Virus record (IMG/VR): IMGVR_UViG_3300036852_000116
Coordinates: 1 to 55,340 of that record
Length of the DNA stretch: 55,340 bases
DNA from: a virus
Direction: 5' to 3' (one strand)
Part shown: piece after piece, positions 39,203 to 45,654 of the stretch
Numbering within the stretch: position 1 is the first letter of the stretch
Layout of the letters: each line of letters opens with the position of its first letter
Position numbers and translations under genes: made by a program
The notes under the pieces: generated by a model
The model's input: only the letters and a program-made list of their open reading frames with translations
The model's database searches: none
Told to the model about the DNA's origin: nothing

Positions 39203-39729
39203 CCATGGAATGGGGTTCAGTTCAGTACGATGCTAGCAAGCGGATCTATGACCAGTACTTTGAGGCTCGAGGAAATGGCAAGAGCCGAGAAGAGGCACTG
39301 ACAGAGTTGGGTGTGAAGGTTACTTGGAAGAGGGTTAGGTCTTTAGAGGAGGCCAAGGAGAGCTTAGTAAACTGGTTATCTCACCGAGAAAGTGATCCAG
39401 CTTACAAGATCTCTGAAGAGGATTTAGAGGATGATAGACAATTCGCTGAAGAGTTGAACCAGGCAGACTCTGGGGATGAACTCTTGGGAGCGATGTCAGA
39501 GGCGGCATGGGATTTATGGTCAGCAGCTCCAGCACTATGTGAAGAATTCCTAGAGGGAGTGGAATTCGAACAGTTGGAAGAGAGGCCAGTGCCAGAAGCT
39601 GAGGGATGGCCGATTATTAACCAGATGATTATCGGTGGTGAAAGTACAAGTACGGGAGTAGCCTGTGCTTTATTGAAGGAGTTGGGTATTGTGCAGAATG
39701 AGGAGTCTTTCAGTGGATTCTCAACTTGA
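39199..39729 (+). CDS. Hypothetical 176-residue acidic helical protein
   Basis: GTG start overlapping the previous TGA. Largely helical and acidic (EEDLEDDRQFAEELNQAD, EFLEGVEFEQLEERP). No motif recognised; resembles no family I can name. Confidence 0.55.
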   Translation: MTMEWGSVQYDASKRIYDQYFEARGNGKSREEALTELGVKVTWKRVRSLEEAKESLVNWLSHRESDPAYKISEEDLEDDRQFAEELNQADSGDELLGAMSEAAWDLWSAAPALCEEFLEGVEFEQLEERPVPEAEGWPIINQMIIGGESTSTGVACALLKELGIVQNEESFSGFST

Positions 39730-40006
39730 TGGAATTCAAGAAGCAGCAGATGCAATTAGAAGAGGCAGAGAACGAGAAGAGTCTGGTGAGGAGATCGTGG
39801 TTACTCCGTATTGGCCCAACATGATCAGGTGGCATGCGAATGCGCTGATGACACACAGTTTTGATTTCGGAGCTAGAGGTCCACTTGGTTCTTTCATGCA
39901 GATGGTGGGGCATCTTGCACAGACAGATGCAGCTGAGTTGAATAGGATTATTGCTGAGTTCGAAGAGCTGAGGGTGGAAGATGACTCTGCTGGCGATCCG
40001 AGTTAA
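39713..40006 (+). CDS. Hypothetical 97-residue protein
   Basis: The GTG at 39713 has GAGGAG upstream, while longer frames start in the previous gene. Helical (GIQEAADAIRRGREREE, FMQMVGHLAQTDAAELNRI), with a central WPNMIRWHANALMTH. Not recognised. Confidence 0.5.
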   Translation: MDSQLDGIQEAADAIRRGREREESGEEIVVTPYWPNMIRWHANALMTHSFDFGARGPLGSFMQMVGHLAQTDAAELNRIIAEFEELRVEDDSAGDPS

Positions 40007-40181
40007 CCGAGTAAGTGGTGATCCTTTTACCGAAGATGGTGATATTAAGGATGATGGTTGGGAGATAGAAGATGGAGAGGAATCAATCACGTTCTGCGAT
40101 GCTAATGACATCTGGGATGTAGAGAACGCTATAGCAGATGTGAAGGATACTCTCAAGAGTTGGTTTAAGTACCATGCATGA
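39981..40181 (+). CDS. Hypothetical 66-residue acidic protein
   Basis: ATG within the end of the previous gene. Strand then Asp/Glu-rich (GDIKDDGWEIEDGEESI) and a C-terminal helix (AIADVKDTLKSWFKYH). Overlaps the next gene by eight bases. Confidence 0.5.
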   Translation: MTLLAIRVNRVSGDPFTEDGDIKDDGWEIEDGEESITFCDANDIWDVENAIADVKDTLKSWFKYHA

Positions 40182-40350
40182 GGTAGTCTTCAGGCTTAGG
40201 GTTCAAGGCTCAGACAATGAGCAGGAAGCAGTGGATATGGCGACAGATTACTTCTGTGGAGGTGACTACTATAGACAAGTGACTCAGATGGAAACAGAAG
40301 TCATTGAGGTGCGAAGTGTCCAAGAATCTGAGGCCACAGAGGCTCGATGA
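40174..40350 (+). CDS. Hypothetical 58-residue protein
   Basis: A small ORF (MHEVVFRLRVQGSDNEQ, then EAVDMATDYFCGGDYY and TEVIEVRSVQE) linking the previous gene to RuvB by overlaps at both ends. The beta-alpha-beta layout resembles small ferredoxin-like folds. No motif. Confidence 0.5.
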   Translation: MHEVVFRLRVQGSDNEQEAVDMATDYFCGGDYYRQVTQMETEVIEVRSVQESEATEAR

Positions 40351-41248
40351 TTTTATTGGGCAGGAGCATATCAAGGATGTTCTCCGAGTCTCCATCGAGG
40401 CGGCAAGGAAACAGAATCGGGTTCTGGATCATGTTCTGCTCAATGGCCCACCGGGATTGGGTAAGACAACTTTAGCGAGGATTATTGCTCGGGAGATGCA
40501 GTGGCGGATGCGGACCACAATCGGTTCGTCACTGAAGACGGCGAAAGATATAAAGTTCTTGGCATTGACTATATTGTCAGTGAAGAAGTCTATTATCTTC
40601 ATTGATGAAGTCCACAGGGTGGGCAAGCCAGCACAGGAGGTACTCTATCCGATACTGGAAGATGGAATCTGGTACTACAAGGTGGGCCAGTCAGTGACGG
40701 AAGCTGATCTAGGCCCATTAACTGTGGTTGGGGCTACTACTAACGCGGGTAGATTGGAACAGCCATTTGTGGATAGATTTGGTCTCCAGTTCCAGATGGA
40801 GTATTACACAGATGAGGAGATGTGCCGGGTAGTTCAGACTTCAGTGAGTAAGATAGGGATGGACATCGGGATGGAAGGTATGATGGAGGTGGTCAAGAGA
40901 TGCAGGGCTACTCCCAGAATAGCGAACCATCTGCTGATGAGGCTTAGAGATTACAATGTGGTCAGAGGTATGGAGCTCAACCGTGAGAATGTAGCAGGGA
41001 TACTGTGGAAGCGGTTCCATATTGACAGTATGGGATTGAATAGCCTCGATAGGCGGGTTCTTCGGGTATTGGACCAGGCTGTGGGTCCAGTCGGTGTCCA
41101 TACGATTGCCGACTTGGTGAATGAGGAAGCAGATTCTATCGAGTCTAGGGTTGAGCCATATCTCATGAGAATGGGAATGGTAGTAAGAGAGAGTAGAGGA
41201 AGGATGATTACTGATACCGGAAGGGCACACTTGGAGGCAGTAACTTGA
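40316..41248 (+). CDS. ruvB: Holliday junction branch-migration helicase RuvB
   Basis: A 310-residue AAA+ protein close to bacterial RuvB over its whole length: LRPQRLDDFIGQEHIK, Walker A NGPPGLGKTTLA, Walker B IIFIDEVHR, sensor VGATTNAGRL, arginine-finger region EQPFVDRFGLQ, CRATPRIANHLL (sensor 2), and a winged-helix end (VGVHTIADLVNEE). The GTG at 40316 follows GAGGTGCGAA. In bacteria RuvB is driven with RuvA and works with RuvC. Neither is evident here, so it may use host RuvA or act with the VRR-NUC nuclease. It fits recombination-dependent replication. Confidence 0.93.
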   Translation: MSKNLRPQRLDDFIGQEHIKDVLRVSIEAARKQNRVLDHVLLNGPPGLGKTTLARIIAREMQWRMRTTIGSSLKTAKDIKFLALTILSVKKSIIFIDEVHRVGKPAQEVLYPILEDGIWYYKVGQSVTEADLGPLTVVGATTNAGRLEQPFVDRFGLQFQMEYYTDEEMCRVVQTSVSKIGMDIGMEGMMEVVKRCRATPRIANHLLMRLRDYNVVRGMELNRENVAGILWKRFHIDSMGLNSLDRRVLRVLDQAVGPVGVHTIADLVNEEADSIESRVEPYLMRMGMVVRESRGRMITDTGRAHLEAVT

Positions 41249-41251
41249 GCC

Positions 41252-41280
41252 TTGACAAGGTTGGTGAGATGTAATATAAT
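41252..41280 (+). promoter_or_regulatory. Promoter after ruvB
   Basis: TTGACA (41252-41257), 17-base spacer, TATAAT (41275-41280). The last 16 bases (GAGATGTAATATAATG) are identical to those of the late promoter at 44963. Confidence 0.85.
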
Positions 41281-41307
41281 GGGTATATCACATTCCTTGG
41301 AGGTACG

Positions 41308-41532
41308 ATGGCGGATGAACTCCCAAGGCGGTTACTCCGAACAGAGACCTGGATGGCTCCGAAGATTGCCAGTCTCTACGAGGTTCAACTCCCAGATGGT
41401 AGGATAAAGTACAACGTGCAAGTTCGGGATGCTGGAAGGATAAAACCGTTTATTGATCAGATCTTCGGTAAGTTGAGCCAGGCCGAGGATTTTCTGGATA
41501 ATAAACTATTGAAGAAGGAGGTACGAACTTAG
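41308..41532 (+). CDS. Hypothetical 74-residue protein with own promoter
   Basis: ATG with TTGGAGG upstream and a 21-base leader from the promoter. Residues LYEVQLPDGRIKYNVQVRD and a basic C-terminal helix (IFGKLSQAEDFLDNKLLKK) are visible. Function unknown. It is a single-gene unit between two promoters, which suggests a separate high expression level. Confidence 0.6.
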   Translation: MADELPRRLLRTETWMAPKIASLYEVQLPDGRIKYNVQVRDAGRIKPFIDQIFGKLSQAEDFLDNKLLKKEVRT

Positions 41533-41556
41533 ATTACCGAGCCCGAAGGCAACTCC

Positions 41557-41585
41557 TTGACAATATCGTGTGGATGTAATATAAT
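41557..41585 (+). promoter_or_regulatory. Promoter of the histone-like gene
   Basis: TTGACA (41557-41562), 17-base spacer, TATAAT (41580-41585). The leader holds TGGTC/GACCA, a small hairpin, and TAGGAGG before the start. Confidence 0.85.
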
Positions 41586-41638
41586 GTCTGTAATGGTCAA
41601 GATGGACCACAATCATTCAGTAGGAGGCAATCTCTATC

Positions 41639-42121
41639 ATGGCTAAGAAGGCGGCTACCAAAACCAAGAAGACTCGGAAGGCAGCGGCAGCTCCGGCTCC
41701 AGCAGCTTCTACGAAGAAGGCAGCGAAGGCTGAACGACCGGCTCGCAAGTACCAGTCCACCGCGGAAGTAGCTGCCGAGCTGAACGTGACTCCGGTTAGA
41801 CTTCGCCGAATCCTGCGGACGGATGATTTTGTCAACGATGGTGGCTATACTCGGTATGACATTGATCCGGCTACCAAAGCTCGGCTAGCTCAGGCTGTGG
41901 CTGCAGGAGCTGACGGTCGAACCGCGAAGAAGGGTAAGAAGGCTAAGGCCAAGAAGGCCAAGGTCGAAGAGGCCGAGTCTGAAGAGGTCCAGGAGGAGCT
42001 CGAAGACCTAGAGTCTGACGAGGACGAAGAGGAGGAACTGGAATTGGACGACGAAGAGGACGAGGACGAGGAAGAGGAGGAAGAGGAGGAAGAGGACGAG
42101 GATGAGGACGAGGAGGAGTAA
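41639..42121 (+). CDS. Histone-like DNA-binding protein with acidic tail
   Basis: A 160-residue protein in three parts. The first 40 residues are Lys/Ala-rich like histone H1 tails (KKAATKTKKTRKAAAA). Residues 40-90 form a helix-turn-helix-like core (TAEVAAELNVTPVRLRRIL). A second Lys-rich stretch (GKKAKAKKAKVEEA) follows, and then about 60 residues of almost only Glu and Asp. Such a basic-core-acidic order suggests a protein that binds DNA and is regulated by its acidic tail, or one that condenses DNA. It has its own promoter and a terminator, so it is made as a separate unit. Confidence 0.75.
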   Translation: MAKKAATKTKKTRKAAAAPAPAASTKKAAKAERPARKYQSTAEVAAELNVTPVRLRRILRTDDFVNDGGYTRYDIDPATKARLAQAVAAGADGRTAKKGKKAKAKKAKVEEAESEEVQEELEDLESDEDEEEELELDDEEDEDEEEEEEEEEDEDEDEEE

Positions 42122-42133
42122 CTCCTAGTTCTC

Positions 42134-42176
42134 TGCCCGGTAGGTAGTCGAAGTGATTGCCTGCCGGGCATCTTTG
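42134..42176 (+). terminator. Terminator after the histone-like gene
   Basis: TGCCCGGTAGGT (42134-42145) pairs with GCCTGCCGGGCA (42159-42170), with two G-U pairs, followed by TCTTTG. It starts 12 bases after the stop codon. Confidence 0.75.
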
Positions 42177-42189
42177 TATGAGGTGCGAA

Positions 42190-42438
42190 GTGGATAGCCA
42201 GTGTTCGTACTGTGCTGAGAATGGGCTGACAGAAGATCAGTGTGTCAGAGGTGACTGCCACGATGGATGTGGTGATTGTCGGGAGACGGCTATCTCTGTG
42301 ACGGGCAGTATTCTTGCTGGGCATGTGAAGTGTAAGATCTGTAATAGGCAAATGAACATGGATGAGATCAGGCGCGGAGAGGGTGATTGTGATAGGTGTG
42401 CTGATGAGGGCGATATGATCGCATTGGGAAATGCCTAG
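42190..42438 (+). CDS. Cys-rich zinc-binding protein
   Basis: An 82-residue protein. The GTG at 42190 follows GAGGTGCGAA. Cys pairs QCSYCAENG, GDCHDGCGDC, KCKICNRQM and DCDRCADEG give four or more zinc knuckles. Coupled by eight bases to the next gene. Confidence 0.65.
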   Translation: MDSQCSYCAENGLTEDQCVRGDCHDGCGDCRETAISVTGSILAGHVKCKICNRQMNMDEIRRGEGDCDRCADEGDMIALGNA

Positions 42439-42703
42439 AAGGCGTAGTGAGATCGGGCTTCCCCCAGATATGAGCAGAGATGATGCTTACGTGGCTGGAG
42501 TAGCCGATGGTGAGAAGTCTAAGCAGAATAGGATGAGCCTCTCTGATGATGAATTGGGGCAAATCTCGAGGCTGATCTCTCAAGAGGCGGATCGAGTTAC
42601 TAACCTTGCGTTCATGGAACCGGTTACTCCCGAGAGGATTGAGGCTGCTAGATGGTGGAGAACATTGGCGAATAGGTTTCGGGCTAGGTTAGATACCCGG
42701 TAG
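42431..42703 (+). CDS. Hypothetical 90-residue protein
   Basis: ATG overlapping the previous end. Basic N-terminus (MPRRRSEIGLPPDMSRDD), AYVAGVADGEK, and a helical C-terminus (RIEAARWWRTLANRFRARL). Not recognised. Confidence 0.55.
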   Translation: MPRRRSEIGLPPDMSRDDAYVAGVADGEKSKQNRMSLSDDELGQISRLISQEADRVTNLAFMEPVTPERIEAARWWRTLANRFRARLDTR

Positions 42704-42728
42704 ATGTTTTAGTTTGGGAGATTCAGAA

Positions 42729-43028
42729 ATGGCGAATTTAGATCCGCACCTGCTCGATGCATTGGCCGAGATGATCACTCTAGCTCTTGATAGAGATGAT
42801 ATCATTGATACGATCGATAATGCATTTGGTGAGATGTATATGAATGCTGAGCAGGAAGCATTAGGTTCTGAGGGAATGATTCGTATCCAGCATCAGTGGT
42901 TGGGTAGGGCTTTACTTCGAGTAGCTGAGCAGCAGTTCATCCTGTCCTATGGTGGGGCAGATGATATACAGACCCCTAGTAGTGATCAGCCAGAAGGAGA
43001 GGTTCTAGCAAACGCTATGGGGGGCTAA
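42729..43028 (+). CDS. Hypothetical 99-residue helical protein
   Basis: The ATG at 42729 is chosen over a weak GTG/ATG upstream. Helical acidic protein (LLDALAEMITLALDRDD). Last gene before a terminator and the non-coding block. Confidence 0.55.
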   Translation: MANLDPHLLDALAEMITLALDRDDIIDTIDNAFGEMYMNAEQEALGSEGMIRIQHQWLGRALLRVAEQQFILSYGGADDIQTPSSDQPEGEVLANAMGG

Positions 43029-43057
43029 TAGGTGGATCAGGCTTAGTTCCAGGCTTA

Positions 43058-43096
43058 GGCAGGTAGGCTTAGTACCAAGAGCTTGCCTGCCTTTTC
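43058..43096 (+). terminator. Terminator of the small-gene operon
   Basis: GGCAGGTAGGC (43058-43068) pairs with GCTTGCCTGCC (43081-43091) with two wobble pairs, followed by TTTTCTT. It begins 30 bases after the last stop. Confidence 0.8.
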
Positions 43097-43750
43097 TTGT
43101 AACTTACTAAAACTTCTCATACCCGGAATCACATCCTACATCATCTCTAGAGCCACGTTCCAGCGGTACAGCGGGCGCCAAACTAAATCCGCCGAATACG
43201 AGCTTACCTAACCTACTGGCTTAATATACCAAAGCTTCCTTAAGGGAACCGGCGGATCAACCTGAACTATAGCCAAGTTGTTTGGGTTCTGATGGGCTAG
43301 ATTGGGATGTGATTGGTGAGGCTCCCACTGTGGTTCTGCTGGTTTCGTGTTCCTGTAGAACCACTGGAACCTTCAGGTTATAGGTCGGTGGGATAATGAT
43401 CCACTGGAACCACTGGAACCGGAGTACTATCATGTGGATCCAGTGGAACCGTACATCATCATTACATCCGCGCAAACAGTTCATCATCTACTACATCATC
43501 AACATCTTAAAATCATCCTTAAGGGAACCTCCCAAACTTCTCAAAAATGTCGTCATGGTCGGTCAGGGTCGCCAAAGTCGCGGACGTAGGGTCGCCTGAC
43601 GTGCAATGTTGCGCCTGGTTGAACGGCGGACGTTAGGCGGACCATAGACATTGGCCCTTGACGGTCGGTCGCTGGCATGAGACAGTCCGCGTACGTCGAG
43701 TGTCCGGCACACGTCCGGATGGCGACGGTACGAACGGGAGGTCACGCGAA
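43097..43750. other. Non-coding block with repeated GATCCACTGGAACC elements
   Basis: No gene with a ribosome site is seen. The block contains CCACTGGAACC at 43361, the doubled element GATCCACTGGAACC plus CACTGGAACC at 43398-43420, a variant at 43434-43450 in partial palindrome (GTGGATCCAGTGGAACC), and two TTCCTTAAGGGAACC-like sites (43236 and about 43516). From about 43560 the sequence becomes strongly GC-rich and joins the cassette downstream. Confidence 0.65.
43398..43450. repeat. Cluster of GATCCACTGGAACC repeats
   Basis: Three copies within 53 bases, two direct (43398 and 43410) and one variant that reads GTGGATCCAGTGGAACC (43434). Further single copies are at 34841, 34948, 43361 and, inverted, 44646. 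All lie in intergenic blocks. Confidence 0.75.
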
Positions 43751-44149
43751 GTGACTGCACAGGACGCGACTCCGGTCGCGAGCGGCCCCACGGCCGCACA
43801 GGACGGCCCACAGGCGGCCCCGGCGCGCAAGCGCAAGGCATCGGCCCCCACGGTCAAGCGCATTGTGCTGGCGGCCGGAGAGACGGTCAACGCGGGCACG
43901 CTCGCTGCGCTGATCGGCGACAAGGCGGGAGCGCACCAGTGGGCGCTCGGGCGCAAGGTGAATGACAAGCGCGTCCGGAGCGTAGCGCGCGAGTCGATTG
44001 AGCGGCTCATGGCCGAAAACCGGACGGGTTACACCGCGCACGCTTACTCGGCCGCTGAGGCCGATGCCATCGTCGCGGTCATGCGGAGCGCCGGACGCGG
44101 AGCGCCGACCGTGAACGCGAACGCGCTGCGAGAGCGGGCGTCGAAGTGA
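43751..44149 (+). CDS. GC-rich cassette gene 1, hypothetical 132-residue protein
   Basis: GTG start with GGGAGG about 11 bases upstream. Ala/Arg-rich; the first 40 residues are low complexity with a basic patch (PARKRKASAPTVKR). A helical core follows (AGTLAALIGDKAGAHQWALG, SIERLMAENRTG, AADAIVAVMRSAG). The AETVNAGTLAALIG and RVRSVARESIERLM stretch may be a helix-turn-helix-like DNA-binding fold. Base composition is far richer in G and C than anywhere else in the window, which suggests recent acquisition. Confidence 0.6.
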   Translation: MTAQDATPVASGPTAAQDGPQAAPARKRKASAPTVKRIVLAAGETVNAGTLAALIGDKAGAHQWALGRKVNDKRVRSVARESIERLMAENRTGYTAHAYSAAEADAIVAVMRSAGRGAPTVNANALRERASK

Positions 44150-44322
44150 CCGCGGTCTGCATTGTGTGGGCATGCCCACGGTCCGCCGTTGATGGTCAGT
44201 GGTGCGAGCGCCACCAGCCACACGCGGACCCCATGAACGCGCCAGCGCTGGAGTTGGCGCAGGACACCGCGTACTTGCTCGCTGAGGGCATGACACTCGC
44301 GGAGATCGCGGCGCTCACGTGA
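44146..44322 (+). CDS. GC-rich cassette gene 2, Cys/His protein
   Basis: A 58-residue ORF starting at a GTG that overlaps the previous TGA. CIVWACPRSAVDGQWCERHQ gives C...C...C-x2-H like the first half of small zinc-binding phage proteins. The C-terminal half (TAYLLAEGMTLAEIAALT) reads like a helix-turn-helix fragment. Same GC-rich composition and coupled on both sides (GTGA). Confidence 0.55.
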   Translation: MTAVCIVWACPRSAVDGQWCERHQPHADPMNAPALELAQDTAYLLAEGMTLAEIAALT

Positions 44323-44522
44323 GCACGCTCACGCTCGTTATGCGGTCATTCGTGCGGCACGGTGCGCGCGGCGGACTCGCCCGCGTGCTGTTCGCCTTGC
44401 GAGCGTGGGCCGAACACGAAGCGGCGCACGTGCCAACGGGCGAGCACGGAGACACCGCGTTCGCGTGCTGGCCGCCAGACTGCGCAGCGCTCGACCGGGC
44501 GTACGATTGGTTGGACGCCTGA
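44319..44522 (+). CDS. GC-rich cassette gene 3, hypothetical 67-residue protein
   Basis: GTG overlapping the previous TGA. Ala/Arg/His-rich, helical (LARVLFALRAWAEHEAAH), ending in ACWPPDCAALDRAYDWLDA. No family. It closes the cassette and is followed by a strong terminator. Confidence 0.5.
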   Translation: MSTLTLVMRSFVRHGARGGLARVLFALRAWAEHEAAHVPTGEHGDTAFACWPPDCAALDRAYDWLDA

Positions 44523-44541
44523 CGGCGGCCTAGCAGACTCG

Positions 44542-44573
44542 GGGCGGGACTTGGCCTAGCGCTAGTCCCGCCC
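44542..44573 (+). terminator. Terminator of the GC-rich cassette
   Basis: GGGCGGGACT (44542-44551) pairs perfectly with AGTCCCGCCC (44564-44573). The loop itself contains a CTAGCGCTAG palindrome overlapping the second arm. No long T-run follows, so it may act as a general RNA stem or a weak terminator. Confidence 0.6.
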
Positions 44574-44876
44574 ACACTTGCCAGACAAGGGGATGTTTCG
44601 AACTCGGCAGTAGTAAGAAGTTTCCCGGTTGATCTGATCATTTCGGGTTCCAGTGGATCACCTAGGTGCCGTCTGGCCTGTCTGGACAGGTACTAATGGC
44701 ATCACGAGGCTCTAGATCGGGCCTTAAAGGAGCCCAGTGGTGCCCGCCGGTGTCTGGACCCACTATGACTAAGTTCTGATTATACAGGGCGTCCTGGAGC
44801 CTCGTAGATGTATATACGATGAAGTGTATCAGAAATAGTGAAGCTTACTGCCTAAACATCAGTCAAACAGCGCTGA

Positions 44877-45117
44877 GGGTAATTTCAGTTTTGTAAACTG
44901 AATCTTGATCGACCCACAAAGGGTTAGCGGTGATGAGTTTAGAGGCAGTAAGTTCTGGAACCTTGACAGGGATTCTGAGATGTAATATAATGCAACCAGA
45001 TCAACTTCACAATTCCATACCAAACTGGATCCACCCACGAGGGTGAGAATCGGCGAGTTTCTGGGTATAGCTTGCCTAACTTCTGGTTTCCAGGCCAGTA
45101 CAGGGTAATTCCAGTTT
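44877..45117. repeat. Two imperfect repeat pairs around the late promoter
   Basis: Element X: 34 bases at 44907-44940 and 33 bases at 45028-45060, sharing GATCSACCCAC, GGGT and GAGTTT. Element Y: AGGGTAATTYCAGTTT at 44877-44892 and 45102-45117. The pairs lie on either side of the promoter, as operators or RNA elements would. Confidence 0.6.
44963..44991 (+). promoter_or_regulatory. Late promoter of the packaging and head operon
   Basis: TTGACA (44963-44968), 17-base spacer, TATAAT (44986-44991). It shares GAGATGTAATATAATG with the promoter at 41252. It has the longest leader of all promoters here (about 150 bases). Confidence 0.85.
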
Positions 45118-45151
45118 GCTGGGATAAGCTTAGGAAGAGTTTGGAGGCAAA

Positions 45152-45652
45152 ATGGACCCGAGCTTAAGACGTAAGCTTTATCTCGATCAACCGAGCTGCT
45201 TACACTTGGAAGGATACCGCATCCGCAACAAGTTCAGCTCGGTTGTCCTCTGTGGTCCATGCTACTTCCGCGATGGGTTTGAGGCCGAATATCCTACCCG
45301 TTTAAATACGCGTACGCGCGAGGGCATACTTGGTGGTCCATCACTGGATCCACAACTTTTAAACCATATCGGCGTTTCGGTGGGGCTGGTTCCACCTGAA
45401 CCTGGGCAATCGCTCAGAGAGTTCAGGACGCAGCGTTCCGTCCGCTCCCAGCCTTCACCGAAACGATTTCCATTCTCATCCGCACTCTGGCTTCTCATGG
45501 GAGTTCAACCTCCACTTGCTACGGTGTTAGTTCAGTTCTGTGAGGGTTACAACGAAGTGGAGATAGGGATGAAGATGGACCTCTCGCTCTACAACGTCAG
45601 TGATCGTCTGGGGAAAGCGGTTCGTACCGGGCAGAAGTTTCTGAAGGTGTAA
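45152..45652 (+). CDS. Hypothetical protein with sigma-region-4-like helix-turn-helix
   Basis: A 166-residue protein starting after GGAGGCAAA. The N-terminal half has Cys/His residues (PSCLHLEGYRIR, VVLCGPCYF) arranged like a zinc-binding site (C...H...C-x2-C). The C-terminal 45 residues (LATVLVQFCEGYNEVEIG, MKMDLSLYNVSDRLGKAV) resemble the HTH of sigma region 4 or LuxR-type proteins. First gene of the late operon. It could regulate late transcription or assist the terminase; the former is speculation. Confidence 0.55.
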   Translation: MDPSLRRKLYLDQPSCLHLEGYRIRNKFSSVVLCGPCYFRDGFEAEYPTRLNTRTREGILGGPSLDPQLLNHIGVSVGLVPPEPGQSLREFRTQRSVRSQPSPKRFPFSSALWLLMGVQPPLATVLVQFCEGYNEVEIGMKMDLSLYNVSDRLGKAVRTGQKFLKV

Positions 45653-45654
45653 GA

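Larger units (their letters stand above)
44574..45151. other. Non-coding leader region of the late operon with paired repeats
   Basis: Contains an inverted GATCCACTGGAACC copy (44646-44659), the late promoter (44963-44991), and two imperfect repeat pairs: GATCSACCCAC...GGGT...CGGYGRTGAGTTT-like elements at 44907-44940 and 45028-45060, and AGGGTAATTYCAGTTT at 44877-44892 and 45102-45117. The late mRNA leader is about 150 bases long. No gene is seen. Confidence 0.7.

Noticed and set aside
41890-42351. Minus-strand Ser-rich ORF of 153 residues
   Set aside because: Antisense shadow of the acidic tail of the histone-like gene, no ribosome site, and it runs through the terminator hairpin.
43742-44296. 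Minus-strand ORFs in the GC-rich cassette (184 and 125 residues)
   Set aside because: High GC makes stop codons rare on all frames. The plus-strand genes are GTGA-coupled and have a ribosome site, so these are shadows.
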